Source: Biscogniauxia marginata
Lineage: Eukaryota > Ascomycota > Sordariomycetes > Xylariales > Xylariaceae
DNA: 64,000 nucleotides
NCBI GenBank assembly: GCA_022695795.1
Contig: MU404092.1
Location: forward strand, 248,001-312,000
Direction: 5' to 3'
Made by a program: the position numbers and the translations under genes. Below, in pieces: positions 22,243 to 34,400 of the stretch. A model generated the notes under the pieces. The model saw nothing but the letters and a program-made list of their open reading frames with translations. It was not told the origin of the DNA and ran no database searches. Position 1 is the stretch's first letter. Every line of letters begins with the position of its first letter.

Positions 22243-23268
22243 TCACTGGAATGGTGGCTTCGGACTCCTCGGGCTTGACGAGAGTTCCGGGGGCTCCGTA
22301 TCGAGGATCTCGGACGTGTTCAACCCCGTCGCGAGTTCGCTCATCTCGTTTATACCCCTCTCGGTCAAGTTACCGTAGTCGTTCGTCGCCATCTCCGGAA
22401 GCCCCCCTACGCTCGACGACGGATGTTGCCAGTACTGCTGCTGTTGTCGGTACTGCTGTATTTCCTGTTTCAATTGCTGCATTTCCACCGCAGACGCGGT
22501 CGCCTTCGAAGTCTCCGCTTTGGCCTCCTTCAGCCTCCTGTTCAACAATATGTTTCGCCATATGAGAAGCCCGAGTATCAATAGGGCTAGGGCTAGTACA
22601 ACCCCTTCAACGACTAGGCCTGCAATGGCACCCGATGGAATATCTGTTGACGCCGTCGAGGTCGACGCTGATGAGAGTGATGTAGCTACAGGTATTGCCC
22701 CCACGCCAGATTGTAGCTGCGCGACTACGGTACCGATAGGTTGTGTAAGTCTGAATGCATTGTTGCAGCAGTCTTCGATATTCAATATATCTGAGTCAGA
22801 CTCGCAGCAGAAGGTTGTGTCATTGCAGCTCTTCAGGTGTGCATTGTCGTAATTAGCTTTGCCGCCTTGTCAGCTTAACCGATCGGCAACCCGATAGGTA
22901 CAGTAATATCTTGAAGAGCACAAGAAGATAGGGGAAGTAATAATGGACCTACTATCATGACAGTACTGCGGACAGGCTGGGTCCTCGAAAGTAGCATCCG
23001 TACATCCTGTTGACCAGAGAATATGGCTTTGTTGACGGGCGGCAGTATTCAGACACAGACCTGTGGACAATCAGGCGTCCGCATTTTGTACGTTGCAGCA
23101 GGCACTATGTGAGCCCAGCTGTCCGGTAGCATTGGGGTTGCATAATGTGTTCGTTGGCCCGCCAGTCGATCCGTCGAGATGGTAACAGTTTGGGGCCACT
23201 ACTTGGAAGATCAAGCAACACCCAACTAGTAGGCTTAATATATTAGGCATAAAACGTATGCGAGGCAT
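22243..23268 (-). pseudogene. Secreted-type single-pass membrane protein with in-frame stop
   Basis: Two exons (23268-22953, 22865-22243; intron 22866-22952, GTAGGT..AAG) encode about 312 residues of a widespread fungal architecture. A signal peptide (ILSLLVGCCLIFQVVA) leads into a Cys-rich ectodomain (CYHLDGS, SACCN, GLCLN, DPACPQYC, FCC, DCC). A Ser/Thr stretch, one membrane helix (AIAGLVVEGVVLALALLILG), a basic stop-transfer RNILLNRRLKEAK and a Gln-rich cytoplasmic coil follow. Such proteins resemble Mid2-like wall sensors, but no partner is known. A TGA at 23071-23073 interrupts the ectodomain where the family would have Cys (before LSTGLCLN). Everything downstream remains in frame and unharmed, so this is a very recent mutation, a sequencing error or a polymorphism. 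Confidence 0.65.
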
Positions 23269-26200
23269 TTTGAAACGAATTCAGAGGCAACTGGACGACA
23301 AAGAGTATAACGGTGGTCGACTACCTGTAAACCGACGTCTGATGTAGTGGCTAACGCATCAATAGAAGGAGGGAACCAACAGCGAGGAACCAAGCGGGTT
23401 AGGGCTACAAATAATATACAACTCGTTCATCTTGTTAATATTGAAATTTGAAGGAAGGTTGCCTTACATCCTCTCCTATGTCACGGCTTGGCTTGGCAAC
23501 GCCTGGCAACAAGACAATAAGCAACCACCCCGCCATTGTATTCACTACCGAACAATAAGGCCTGCACAAAGCCTGAAATGTATTTAGCTGCTAGAATGGC
23601 CCTAGCGACCATTCTAGCTTTTCCTTCTTCTTCACCTTTAGTATTTTCGTCAATAAACCAGGAAAACAAGCATTGCCTTGAATCCCCCTGCGCTGCCGTG
23701 ACATCCTGAGGTAATCCTATGTAGAAGTAAGTTCATATTAATCTACTTAAAACTCCCGCTGCTAGAAAAAGTTCTACGTAGGTAGGCTGGTAGGAGGACA
23801 TGGGCTACTACAAGTGATGATAGGTTTCTGTGGCGACTGTGCATATGCCGATGATGCAGAGTCTCATTGGGAGGCGGGCGATACATTTCGGTATTAAACC
23901 AGAGCTAATGGCGAGTGGTCGATTACAGGCGCTGCATAATACAGGTCAATATTACGACGTAAAATATGTCTTAGTTTAGTTCCCAAAAAAGCATTTCTCT
24001 GCGCCTTACATCTGTCTCGATGATCGGTATCAGTTGAAGGATTTAACGTTCGGTGTGCGTCGTGATGATCCCCAAATTAAACGTAGGAGTAGACTCTCTC
24101 GCCCCCATCTTTTATCAGTTTATTTTTAGTTTACATTGGAAATGGTCTCACGTCTTATCAAATTGCCCATAGAAATCATAGCTTCGATTCTCATATAAGC
24201 CGCATTCTACAGTTAGAGACCAAAGTTCGACATATAGGGCTAGATCAGGACCTAAGAGCCTTGTTTAAGGTAGAATTTACCACTTTACCTAATTTACCTC
24301 CCGAAATTCTTTTTTTATTCCTTTACTACCGGGTCTGACAAAGTTTCCACCTTTTAATAAGGTACTGTCCAGTACTAGGACCAGCTCCCATCATGTCCAA
24401 GAGACTAACAATGTACCATAGAATATACGTTAACTGAGTATCGATGATAAGCATCAACTAGCATTGTATGGAATACGTCAAAGGGTTCAGTGTACGAGGT
24501 AGTCGTGTATCATGAAAAAGAAATGTATTACGCCTTAATGCGCTCAAGTGGCGTTCAATAATGTACCCGGCTTAAAACAAAAGTAATCTTCCAAGCTTTA
24601 TTAATATCAAGGTGGCTTAAAATCCTTTACACTGATTTTCTTTGATATGATACATCAGGCTCTAGCCTTAATTACGGAAACAGTACGCGCTCGCAGTCCT
24701 TAAGCTATAACACCACTGTCTAAGTGTAGAAAGGCTCAAGAGGGTACTTCATGGTTGGGTGGGAGATGTCATTATCAGAAACATACTGCTAACTGCAATA
24801 TCTTCGAACGCGCTAGCGCCGTGAATTGAAATATGCAGTAATCGAGTCAAGGAACTAGCAATATAGAGAAGATAATTATTTTAGCCCACTAGAATAATGT
24901 ATTTTCTAGCTACTATTCCTGAGATAGTGACATGAAAGGCATGAACCAGGGCCAGAAATAAATCTCAATCCCCAGCATTTAATTCTTTCTATACCTCTGC
25001 CTCAGTTATCTCAACGTATCTATTCGTTGACAAGAACGTGTGCTTGTGGCGTAATTATTCATCTAATGCTCTTTATTGGCAGGTTGCCTAGAACAAACAC
25101 AGATAGACTGTACTCATCAAAATTTGTTAGCGATTTATACTCGGTGTCTTAGGCAAATATTTTTTGAGATCATATCTCTAGCGATAAATTTAGGTACGGC
25201 CTGTCGTCAAAAACCAGGCCTCCCCATCATTGGCGCCCATGACTTCCATTAGGTGATTAGGGTATAAACGCAAGGCAAGACGATAGCACTACTTAAGTAA
25301 GTGAAGGAAATCGAGTCTTGAATCTGTTCTCAAGGAGGGAGTTGCGACAGCACGGTATGCCTGTCTTGAGCTGTCTGGTTTCTGACGAGGACGATGATGA
25401 AACTTACATGGTGGTCCTCGGGGTCGGAAGTGGGGGTCAGTACCCTGTCGATGGCCTCATGTGTATCAAGACGCCTATGCATCGGTTATGTACGTGGAGC
25501 CGGCTGACCCAAGCATCGCGGTTAAAGCCAGTGGCACGAAGATATAATAGCCTCATGAACTCTGCGAAAGGGGATTGAACATCGTTGCCGAATAGAAGCA
25601 AGAAAAACTTATCGCGCGAGATCGAGAACATCGATTCAAGTATATGGTCCCACTTATCTGTGGATGCGGCGTATGCTATCCGTTTGTAGCGCCATATTGT
25701 GTGGCCAGATGAGGGCGAGGGGCCCAAGGTCAGTGCTTGTTTACGGTGAACATTCGCTTGCATTGATGGGCAAACAGCCTCAAAGAATGGGTAATTATCC
25801 TATCTGATTATTCTGATAGTCTCAGCGATAGAGGAGCATTCGGTGTGTGTCGTGACGAGAACATTAAACAAGCAAGGGGGCTAGATTCATTGTCGGCAGG
25901 CCCGTGGAAATATTATTGTTCCTAGGATCCATAGGGCCTCGTTAAGTTCATCTAAAACATTCAATGGCCGACAAAGACCTTGACCACATGCTGCAAATGA
26001 CCCTGGCTTCCTCTAGAGTGTAGGTCGCTACAGAATATTCTATAGATGGCCTTAATAAGGAGGTAATATTCCACATCCTCCTCTCTTATTTATGAAGCGA
26101 CTTAATCATAAAGTATACGGTGTCAAACTTCAAAACAATCACAGCAGTTCACATATTACATTAGTCTATTAAGTGACGGCCTAGTGCTATGAGATTCAAA

Positions 26201-26579
26201 ATGCAACTCATTATAACAAACTAGCTAGGACATGTTACGAGATATTGAAAGAAATTAAAATCAAGAAAAAAAGCTCCTATGCATTATATGCAGTGTATAA
26301 AAGGCGATGATTATTAACTACTTCATAAGACATGTTCTTTAGCCAGTATATTCATTATATGTCAATATATAGTTCCTTTGAACCAAACTCGGTCTTTGTC
26401 GAGATTTAAGAAAGGCGTAAGACTAATCCAAGAATTACATTATTCATGTCTAGATCTCTGTAGGTATATAAGAATACCTATTCTTCGCACGAGACTACAT
26501 ATTTTGCTAAGACTAAAAGCCCACAATAGCTAATATATCCTCAAAAAATCTAGCGGACTCTTATTATCCTACTCTGGCA
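23269..26579. other. AT-rich gene-poor tract
   Basis: About 3.3 kb, TA-rich with stops in all frames over most of its length, as expected for RIP-degraded DNA. Two opposing frames at 25318-25578 (plus) and 25437-25763 (minus) are the longest; neither has a recognisable domain. A minus frame at 23481-23669 (62 residues) is also unsupported. No repeat unit or RNA gene was seen. Confidence 0.5.
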
Positions 26580-27053
26580 ATGGACCAAGGACCTGAACAA
26601 ACTCCCAACTCAACCCACCTGGTTACGGTTGAAACTAACAATTTTCAGCAAGTGCTCAGACACTTTGATGAGCAGGGGAAAATCATTAATCCGGACACTA
26701 CGAGGTTCGCCATTACATGTCAGATATGTTACGAGAAAGACCTTGCTTTGCTCAACAGTGAACTTGATACATGTTCCCTTGATAGTCATGAACCCTATAT
26801 TGTGCTCCCTCTATGCGGCCACGCGTTCGGCTTTTTTTGCCTTTCTTATTGGCTGACTCAGAGCCCCAATACTAGCTGTCCTTCATGTCGTATGCCTATT
26901 TTCCGCGATATACACCATGATATAATCCTTCCTCTACTCAGAGACAAGCGAGAGCTACATACCGAAATTGGGGACATCAGAAGGAGCCTACATGCACCAA
27001 CGAGCCCTATTCGTATGTATTTGAGGGGAACGAATAGTTTCAAATTGGGATAA
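26580..27053 (+). CDS. Small RING-type zinc finger protein
   Basis: Intronless frame of 157 residues with ATG at 26580. The RING-like domain spans residues 47-103: CQIC (C47, C50), C65, PLCGHAFG (C79, H81), FFCLSYWL (C87) and CPSC (C100, C103). The CGH..G spacing is of the variant seen in many fungal RING proteins, and no Cys/His occupies the position two residues after His81. A candidate E3 ubiquitin ligase with unknown target. A basic helical tail follows (DKRELHTEIGDIRRSL). It stands alone in AT-rich DNA, about 650 bp before a Zn2Cys6 regulator in the same direction. The frame is clean, so it seems functional or recently active. Confidence 0.75.
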   Translation: MDQGPEQTPNSTHLVTVETNNFQQVLRHFDEQGKIINPDTTRFAITCQICYEKDLALLNSELDTCSLDSHEPYIVLPLCGHAFGFFCLSYWLTQSPNTSCPSCRMPIFRDIHHDIILPLLRDKRELHTEIGDIRRSLHAPTSPIRMYLRGTNSFKLG

Positions 27054-27709
27054 GCGACGAAATTTTCTGTGTAGGTACCTACCTAGTCACTACCTATAAA
27101 AGTTAATGAAGAGCCAATATAATAATTCTCAATGTAGGTTTAGCTCGATACATTTTCCGAAAGCTGTCCTCCGCAAACTCGTTAATTATTTAGATGTCTC
27201 TCTTTAGTTGTTACCCGCCTGGGATAAAAGCTATCCTGAATGGGTGTTATTTCTGGACTCCTGGTTGTGATTCATGTATTATAAAAACACAGGACTACGC
27301 AGCTCGCTAGTATTGTATGTCACTTAAGACAAATAGTGCGGCCGGCCGTCAGCTATTTGTCCGCTGCAACCAAGTGTTTTCGAAGTTGACTGTATAGGCC
27401 GACGTCTGGCTGACTCCCGACAACAGCTGTGGTCTCATCATAAGCTTCTCAGTCCGAGCTCTTGCAACTAGCCCTAGCGAATAAGTTGGTTCGTTAGTTA
27501 TTACGACATGTGGAGAATACCGGAATTATAAAGATCGTGCGGGATTACGGAATTACAATTCTGAAGACTCCCTAATACAGTATCTTGGCAACGACGAGTC
27601 TATGCTGTAAATCGGAATTGGACGGACGCCCTCGTAACGAACCAATCCTTTGCCCGCGAACCAAACAGGCAGAATAAGAGCGATCTGCAGAATTATTAAT
27701 TCCCTTGAC
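27054..27709. other. Intergenic, presumed regulator promoter
   Basis: About 650 bp; GTAGGTACCTACCTAG at 27072-27087. No gene seen. Confidence 0.5.
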
Positions 27710-29949
27710 ATGGTCCGAAATACTTTCAATGTTTCCAAAGCTTGCAATCCGTGCCAAAAGTCAAAACTGAGGTGTAATGGCCAAGAGCCATGCCGGAGGT
27801 GCTACGAGAAGGGCAAGGCACCCGAGTGTGTATACCGGCCTCGGTCACGCATTAGGCGATCCTTTCGACGTGCCGATGCCGCCTCTAATGAATTAGAAGG
27901 GGTGCAGCCCGGCACAAATCTGCATGAGAAGGCCCCGAGTCCTCCGAACTCCGGTTCAGCCGGATGTGAACCAGAACCCGATCCCACACGTACGAATCTA
28001 TACCATAGTGTCACAGCAGCTCATAGCAATGAGCCCGACTTCACCAGGGCTTCTCGACTTTTCTACGGCCCATCATCCGCTTTCGCGTTTCTACAGCATT
28101 TACACCGTGTCCTATCGTCGTCCCCCGTTCCGGCACATCTGAACGACCGTGGGGCTCAGGAACATATGCAGGAAGGAGGGCCAGGCCTCGATCTTTTCAA
28201 GCAGAGGGAACTGTTTTTCGGAACGCCTCTTAGGGTCGATACGTCTTTTATCAACCGACCGATCCATCACCGTCATCTTTCCGAAGCCCTTCCCCTGGAG
28301 GAGGCTCGTGCGATTTTGGAACTCTTTAAATCAACAACGAACCTCTTTCTTCCATTCTGGACCGAGTCGGAGCTAGATGGGTTCCTCGCTATTCTATACA
28401 GTCATGACGCAGAAGAATCCATATCATGTCAGGCAAAGGGAATAACATTCGCCATCTTAGCTAATGGCGCACTGCATGCTAAGAAGACTGATCTAGCAGA
28501 GTCGCTCTTTGCTCGAGCCAAGCAGGAGGTGGCACTGTGCGACGATGTCGTGAGCCTAACCATGATTCAGTTCTCTCTCCTCCTCGCTTCATACCAAAAT
28601 AATATGGGTCGGCCCAATTCGTCATATCTCCAGGTTGGCATTGCCTGTCGGAAAGCATGGGCAATGGAACTTGGCTACGAACCTGCCAGTATGACATTTG
28701 CTGAAGGTCTGCAGAAGCGCCGAGCAACCATGTGGTATTTGTATTTCTGCGAGACGTAAGTGCACACCTTTGCCAGTTATGCGGACTAGGTGGACTAATG
28801 ACTCCTTTCTTAGGATGCAGGCTTTTATACTTGGTCGGGAGAGCACAATCAAAAAGGCAAACATCAGGTCACCTTTCCCGGATAACCAGCCCCTCTTAGT
28901 TGGTCTCTGTAAGCTGGCTGAAATTGCTGAAGAGTGCGCGCATGTTATTTATGGACAGCAGCGTACCTCTCTATGGCAATTGCATATTACCGCAGAGAAA
29001 ATACATCGCAAACTCAAGGCCTGTGCGGAAGATCTTTCTATAGGCCCTGCTTCACCAGGCCACTCTCAATCAGTTTCAACCCGATTTCAGTCGCTACACC
29101 TTCATAATGGTATGTATACATCAACCATACTACTATCCTCATTATAAAGAGTGCGGCTAAGTCATCTAAGTTTATTACCACATAATTTTACTTACCTTTC
29201 GGCCTTTTCTCATCGTCGAGTATGCATTGAATTCGGGAGATATTCATAATAGGCCAGATATGATGTGGCTGCGGCAGGCTTGCAGAAATGCCACGGACGC
29301 AGCCCAGGACTCAATCGTCTTCATGCACACGAGCATTCATGTAGCGGAGATATGTAATGTAAGTTGCAAAGCACGTACCGGAGTGACCTAGTTATTTGAC
29401 TCATATTCGCAGACCGTCAGATTCAATGGGTTCTTCATCGAATCAAGTTGTGCGGCCTTGCTCTATAACACTTTAACGCACCCTTCTAAGCTTGCCTACA
29501 CCAGGGAGTACATCGATATGGCTCTTGAATGCTTAGATCAAATGATCACGGATGAGCCAGTGATACACACAAAACTCTCTATAAGGGAAATACTACGCAT
29601 AGTTGAGGAGTTTATCGCAACGCAACAACACAGTGTTCCATATTCATCAGCAAGCCCGCAGGGATCAACCCCCTCATCGTCCAAAGCATACACACCCGGC
29701 CATAACACCAGAAATGCCTTCCAGGTGTTCCCACCGTCGGACCCAACGCAGCAGATGATATATTTCAGCGGCATACCTTCCGCTCTTGGCGAGCAAAACG
29801 TCGAGCCGGTGACGAACGACATTACGCTAGATCCTTTCCTTGGCTACGACGTTCTCGCCACGGACTTTTTCAATTTTCTACCTGTCGATGCGGGGCCATC
29901 TTCAGATCCACTCCTTCGTCTAGGCGAGGATAATTCTCGAGGCCTTTAG
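27710..29949 (+). CDS. Zn2Cys6 transcription factor
   Basis: Start at ATG 27710 (MVRNTFNVSKAC). Four exons: introns at 28756-28813 (GTAAGT..TAG), 29110-29257 (GTATGT..CAG, acceptor less certain) and 29359-29412 (GTAAGT..CAG). About 659 residues. The binuclear zinc cluster is C12-x2-C15-x6-C22-x5-C28-x2-C31-x8-C40, followed by the basic linker RPRSRIRRSFRR. The fungal-specific regulatory region runs from about residue 195 (LEEARAILELFKSTTNLFLPFW) through ACRKAWAMELGYEP and RRATMWYLYFCETMQAFILG. The C-terminus is acidic and Ser/Thr-rich (DPFLGYDVLATDFFNFLP), a possible activation domain. It lies beside a truncated oxidoreductase and an efflux-pump relic, so it may once have been a cluster-specific regulator; this is inference. 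Confidence 0.87.
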
Positions 29950-30416
29950 GCATAGGGATGGGATGGAAGTGCAAGCTTTCGCCGGATCTATTATCGCTAT
30001 TATGTCATAATGAATCTGTACACCGTTCAAAATATTATGGAATTAGAAAGAGGCATTATAGAAAATACCGAGGATATGATTGGTTATGTAGTCATGTAAG
30101 ATGGTTGTTGTGTCACTATCACAACATAAGGGTATATAGTAACCCAGTTATGGGCCTGTCCCTAATCAGTCTCAGCCGACAATATTCAACAAATTTCAAA
30201 CAAAAAAGCATTACTCCTTTATAAGTTACTTGTAGCATTTATGATAAGGAAGATAATGCAGTGCAAAGCAATCTGCTAAGCTCAGATGTGTAGATTTAAG
30301 AGTTAATAGAACCCGAGGATCCGATAAGAATGTTCCCCGAAGCAAGGGGCTGAGCTAGTATTTTGATGTGTGCTCCTAAACAAATCCCTATTAGCTGCCG
30401 ATGGGAGAAATTTCAC
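29950..30416. other. Intergenic, no gene seen
   Basis: AT-rich 0.47 kb after the regulator. It includes the degenerate downstream end of the oxidoreductase relic. Confidence 0.4.
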
Positions 30417-30800
30417 TCACATTCCCTTAGTACGTAGTTGTTCGTAGCCCTCGATATCGGGATAGGCGTCGGATGAGCCGACCACAAGTATCACCTTGCG
30501 AAAGTTCCACTCCGTGAGGTGGCTATCCTGGATCTTGAAATGGGAGTTTTTCTCCTTTTCAACCTTGGTCACTTCGACGTCGGCGAACTGGATGTAAGCG
30601 GAAGAGTTAGTTACAATATCGTTTCTCGTGGTGCTGCGTAAGTCTTTGGGGTTCCTATTCTCCCAACAGACGCTTTTGCATTTCGTCAATTATGTCTTAG
30701 AATATAAAACCATGGCAGTGTATAGCTGACGGGCTAGGGTTGCTGTGGCAGTCAGACCGGTAGGTCCTCCTCCAATTATTGCGACGTCAATAAAGTCCAT
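30417..30800 (-). pseudogene. GliT-like thioredoxin-reductase-type oxidoreductase, truncated
   Basis: Reads from ATG 30800: MDFIDVAIIGGGPTGLTATA is the FAD-binding GxGxxG start, followed by LARQLYTAMVLYSKT and then a TAA stop. The same frame resumes with CWENRNPKDLRSTTRNDI and RKVILVVGSSDAYPDIEGYE, the second nucleotide-binding part of the class-II thioredoxin reductase fold. This is the family of GliT/HlmI-type disulfide-forming enzymes as well as other fungal oxidoreductases. A few residues around the expected HMHN block are missing. The frame ends at 30417 before the CxxC redox motif, and nothing recognisable of the second half follows. The remnant is about one third of the usual 320-350 residues. 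It is non-functional by any reading. Confidence 0.8.
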
Positions 30801-31860
30801 GATTGGTTCACAAGTTGTAGCTATAAAAAAGGAAGAGGATATATTATGTGATGGAAGGTACCAATAAGAATATTTCTAATTAAAGAGAGGGGTGGCTTGA
30901 TCTAGGAAGTACTTAATGCCTTACGAAGACATTTGCATATTAGTCGAGCCAGTTGGTCGACTTTCACCCTACATGCACTGCTATTATACTTCATATTTTG
31001 TTATATAGTTGCTCTAGATTTTGTATTCAAGATGTACCATTCACCCTAAGGAAGTAAGGGAGGCTGCCGTTGGACGTTGCCGAGGCGGTGCACAGCCAGA
31101 TTTTAATTAAGCCCTAGTTAGTTGCTTCCACAAGTACCTATGCCATTATAACGTGATACTATGCTGCTAAGCTACCCAGATATGCCTGGTTCCGTGGTGA
31201 TATGAAGCTTTCATGTAGTGCCAGCTACTAGAACTTACTTGTGTTTATAATCTAAGCGTAGTCCGGGTATATGTCTAGGTTTGTATAACCTATCTGTGCG
31301 GCTAGATTGTAGGTAATGTAAATACCTACCATAAAGCTTGCACTTTATAATGATATATTTTGCCGTAATACGTCTCTCTTTTCCTATATATTAGTAATCT
31401 TTCCCGATTCAAGATGTTATCATAACAAATTCGGTATACTATGTACCTCTGTAATTCAGTACTTACATGCCTATATATATACATTATACAAGATTTATTT
31501 CTGAATCAACCTGACTATAGAGCCAATCTTAAAGGCATACCACACGCAACGATTATCCCACCGTAACGATATAAACAAAATGTGGGTTAGGGGTAATTGT
31601 TATGGCAGGGTTTATTGTAGTTGTTTGTCTGTTGGTTCCCCTTTGCATGGTATCTACTATTTACGTGTAGTGAACAAGAAGTAATGGTCACTGACTGCCC
31701 AAGGTCAACTCGCCGCGTCAGCAGACATTAGCAGAGGATATGGAGTCACGAGAAATAAGTATCGAAAGTCTTCTCAAAATTACAAATCCGATATTCTCCC
31801 TATTGCCCATACCATTACCTTCAATGAAGGCATAACGAAACGCTCTAGAGCATGTTACGC
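30801..31860. other. AT-rich intergenic
   Basis: About 1.06 kb upstream of two divergent relics. No intact frame. A short peptide frame at 31740-31838 (MESREISIESLLK start) could be the decayed N-terminus of the pump. Confidence 0.4.
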
Positions 31861-33165
31861 AGCCGGGGAGTGCTCAGCTGATACTAGTTGTAATCGCGTT
31901 CTGTATAGCTGTCTTCTTGACGGGCATGGTATGGTCACAAAACTTGACAATCCCGGTGGTACTAACATCCATCGCAGGATAAAACCATATTGGCCACGGC
32001 CACATCAGTAACTAGCAACGAGTTCTATGCTCTAGCCGAATAGGATGGTGGACAAACGCCTACCTGCTCACCTTGAGTAGCTTCCAGCTATTATATGGCA
32101 AACTATATAGCCACTTCTCTATTAAACTGGTGTATATGGTAACTATCTGTGCCGTAGCTCCCAACTCGGTAGCTCTGATCGTCTGCCGAGCGATAGCTGG
32201 TCTCGGAGCCGCCGATTTCTTCTCTGGTAGCATATTAATCACTACTAGACTCATTCCCCTTGAACGCCGCTCCACCTATCTGGGGGTTACGTCCGGCGCA
32301 TTCGGGTTCGCAGCAATTATCGGCCAATTTATCGGCGGAGATGGTGCTTCGGGATCAACTTGCCTCTAGGTGCTGTCACGGTAGTCCTGTGTGCTCTATT
32401 TGTCCGTATGCCCCAGGAGCAGGAGACGCAAGCTACCAGCTTCGCCAAGAAATGCCAACAACTAGATATACCCGGAACAGCCTGTATAGTTGGAGCCCTG
32501 ATATGTCTCTTGCTCGGTGGGGAGGGCGGCATACCCTTGGAAAAATAGTCAGATAATCGCCTTATTCGTCGTCGTTGTGTCCTAGCCAAGTGTTTCTCGT
32601 AATTTAGACGACGTCGATTACCTGAACTCTACCATAGCTCAAATTGTCAGGTATCAGATTCTGTATGGATTTGGAAAGCCTAGCTAATTATGTCGTCCAA
32701 ACCGCATTTCTAAGTGCTGATATACCTGTGGGGGTAACATATATCAAGCTGGTCCAAAGTCTCAGTTCCTTGATATTTGTGGCTGTGGCGCAGAGCATCT
32801 TCCAAGGCAAACTGTGTTCACGTCTTCAGTCCATAGTTCCCGACTTGGATATTTCCTCGCTCCTAAGTTCAGGAGCTAGTGACTTGACGTCTATGCTACC
32901 CCCAGAGAGCCGGGAGGCAGCACCCCAGGCTTACAGTGTATCCCTCATACATACTCTTTAAATCTTATCAGCTCTAAGTAGCTTGTCTGTCGTAGGAGCC
33001 GTAGGGATTCAATGGGGCTCTATGAAGAAATGCAGGGGCGAAGGCCCCGATGGTACAGAAGCTAGAACGATGGAACAACAAGGAACCACACAAATGAACA
33101 GTCAAGAGGGTCAAGCAAATGCAGCTAGTGAGAAGAAACAATTTGAAGCAGTAGGATCCGTATAA
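31861..33165 (+). pseudogene. MFS drug/toxin efflux pump (DHA14 type), decayed
   Basis: Fragments in order match a 14-helix major facilitator exporter. Helix 1 is AFCIAVFLTGM, then after an intron DKTILATATSVTSNEF. Next is WWTNAYLLTLSSFQLLYGKL; ICAVAPNSVALIVCRAIAGLG and RLIPLERRSTYLGVTSGAFG follow, and then INLPLGAVTVVLCALFVRMP. The central helices are missing: the text jumps from about 32548 to the C-terminal part (NYVVQTAFLSADIPVGVTY, QSIFQGKLCSRLQ, SLSVVGAVGIQWGSMKK). A one-base frame loss lies near 32040 (GCCGAATAGG), short deletions occur near 32135 and 32340, and a stop is at 32548. Intact relatives export toxins or secondary metabolites. Clearly a pseudogene. Confidence 0.85.
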
Positions 33166-34400
33166 GTGATTAAGCTGTTCGTAATAATGTAATTGCCTGT
33201 ATTCCATTAGAAAGTACACTGCATTGTTAGGGATGGGTATATAGAGAGACCATGTAGGATCCCCTGATCCGATTGGACAATTGCCTTTTTAACGTATTTG
33301 AAACAGATTGGATTATGTTTGTACATATATTGAATTTTACACTTTTGGGTACTGTGCCACCACTGTGTATGCTTCCATAGTACAGTAACACTAGGATCGA
33401 AGGATCCTAGGTAATAAGTACCTGAATTACTATAGTTGATTCATATTCAGTTAAAACTTTTGTCTTTTCTACTTCTATAAATTCACGGCTGTTACTTACA
33501 TAAGTTACCTATAATAACAAAAATACTAACCTCGAAGGCTCAATCTGTATCTACTAATGACGATAACAAATAATCTGTCATGCCAACCCCCATATGCCGT
33601 TCTACACTATTATTTTATGCTTACACGGACTTGGCTACATTATAGGCTTGGCATTGAATTCCCGAAACGAAAATTGCTTGTTTTCGCTGTTCAGGGTCTA
33701 ACTTATCTAGGATTGCGTGGCCTAGACCTTGCCTACCTCGCCTACCTATAACATGAGATCCATTTGAAAAAGTGCGAACTACTTAATTATATAAATAGGA
33801 ACGATTTGGCTGATAATCCATTCACTGGGTACTTGTAAGCTGGCCAGAATCCCTGGCTTATAGTGGATTCTGGCTGACAGTAAGTGTGTCCTGTGCTGGC
33901 GAACATCAAAACATACGGTGAAAAGGAAAGAGAGGCTAGACCAAGGAGAACCCCAATATCATACTATATTGTATGGTATTCTACCCCAACAACGACACGT
34001 ATCTTTAGTTCTGGTGTATGGAGATCTATTTCCGACCTGAGGATGGCTGTGGATACCCCTGGCCAATACTTATTTGCTTATACTGGAGCTGCGAGGCCGG
34101 AAGCATCCAGTTAATTCCGATTAGGCTTCAAATCCACATGCTTATCGTCTGATGAAGCTGCACTGTTATATACAAAGAGAACCCCAACCAACGTACGAAC
34201 CTACTGCGAGTCGGGCATTAACTAAGTTAGCCGAGTGATTTGTATACGCAGACTTGCAAGCTTCTGGGCCGGAAATCCGAACTCTATACTAACGCATTGG
34301 TTAAGAGCTATATGCCGGACGAGAAGCAACGCTCGTGAAATCACGATCAAACCTTGATGTAGGCACCCTTGATCTTAACCGTTCGTCCCGTCGGCCCAAA
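33166..34400. other. AT-rich intergenic
   Basis: About 1.2 kb between the pump relic and the hydrolase. No gene seen; short frames at 33557 and 33884 have no support. Confidence 0.5.

Noticed and set aside
23071..23073. TGA read as selenocysteine in place of Cys
   Set aside because: Selenocysteine machinery is absent from known Pezizomycotina and no SECIS-like hairpin was noticed; a mutation or error is simpler.
23057..23090. A 31-bp intron removing the TGA in the membrane protein gene
   Set aside because: It is far shorter than fungal introns and joining at its borders puts the downstream part out of frame.
25318..25763. Opposing frames in the AT-rich tract
   Set aside because: Each is about 100 residues with no recognised motif; left as unsupported.
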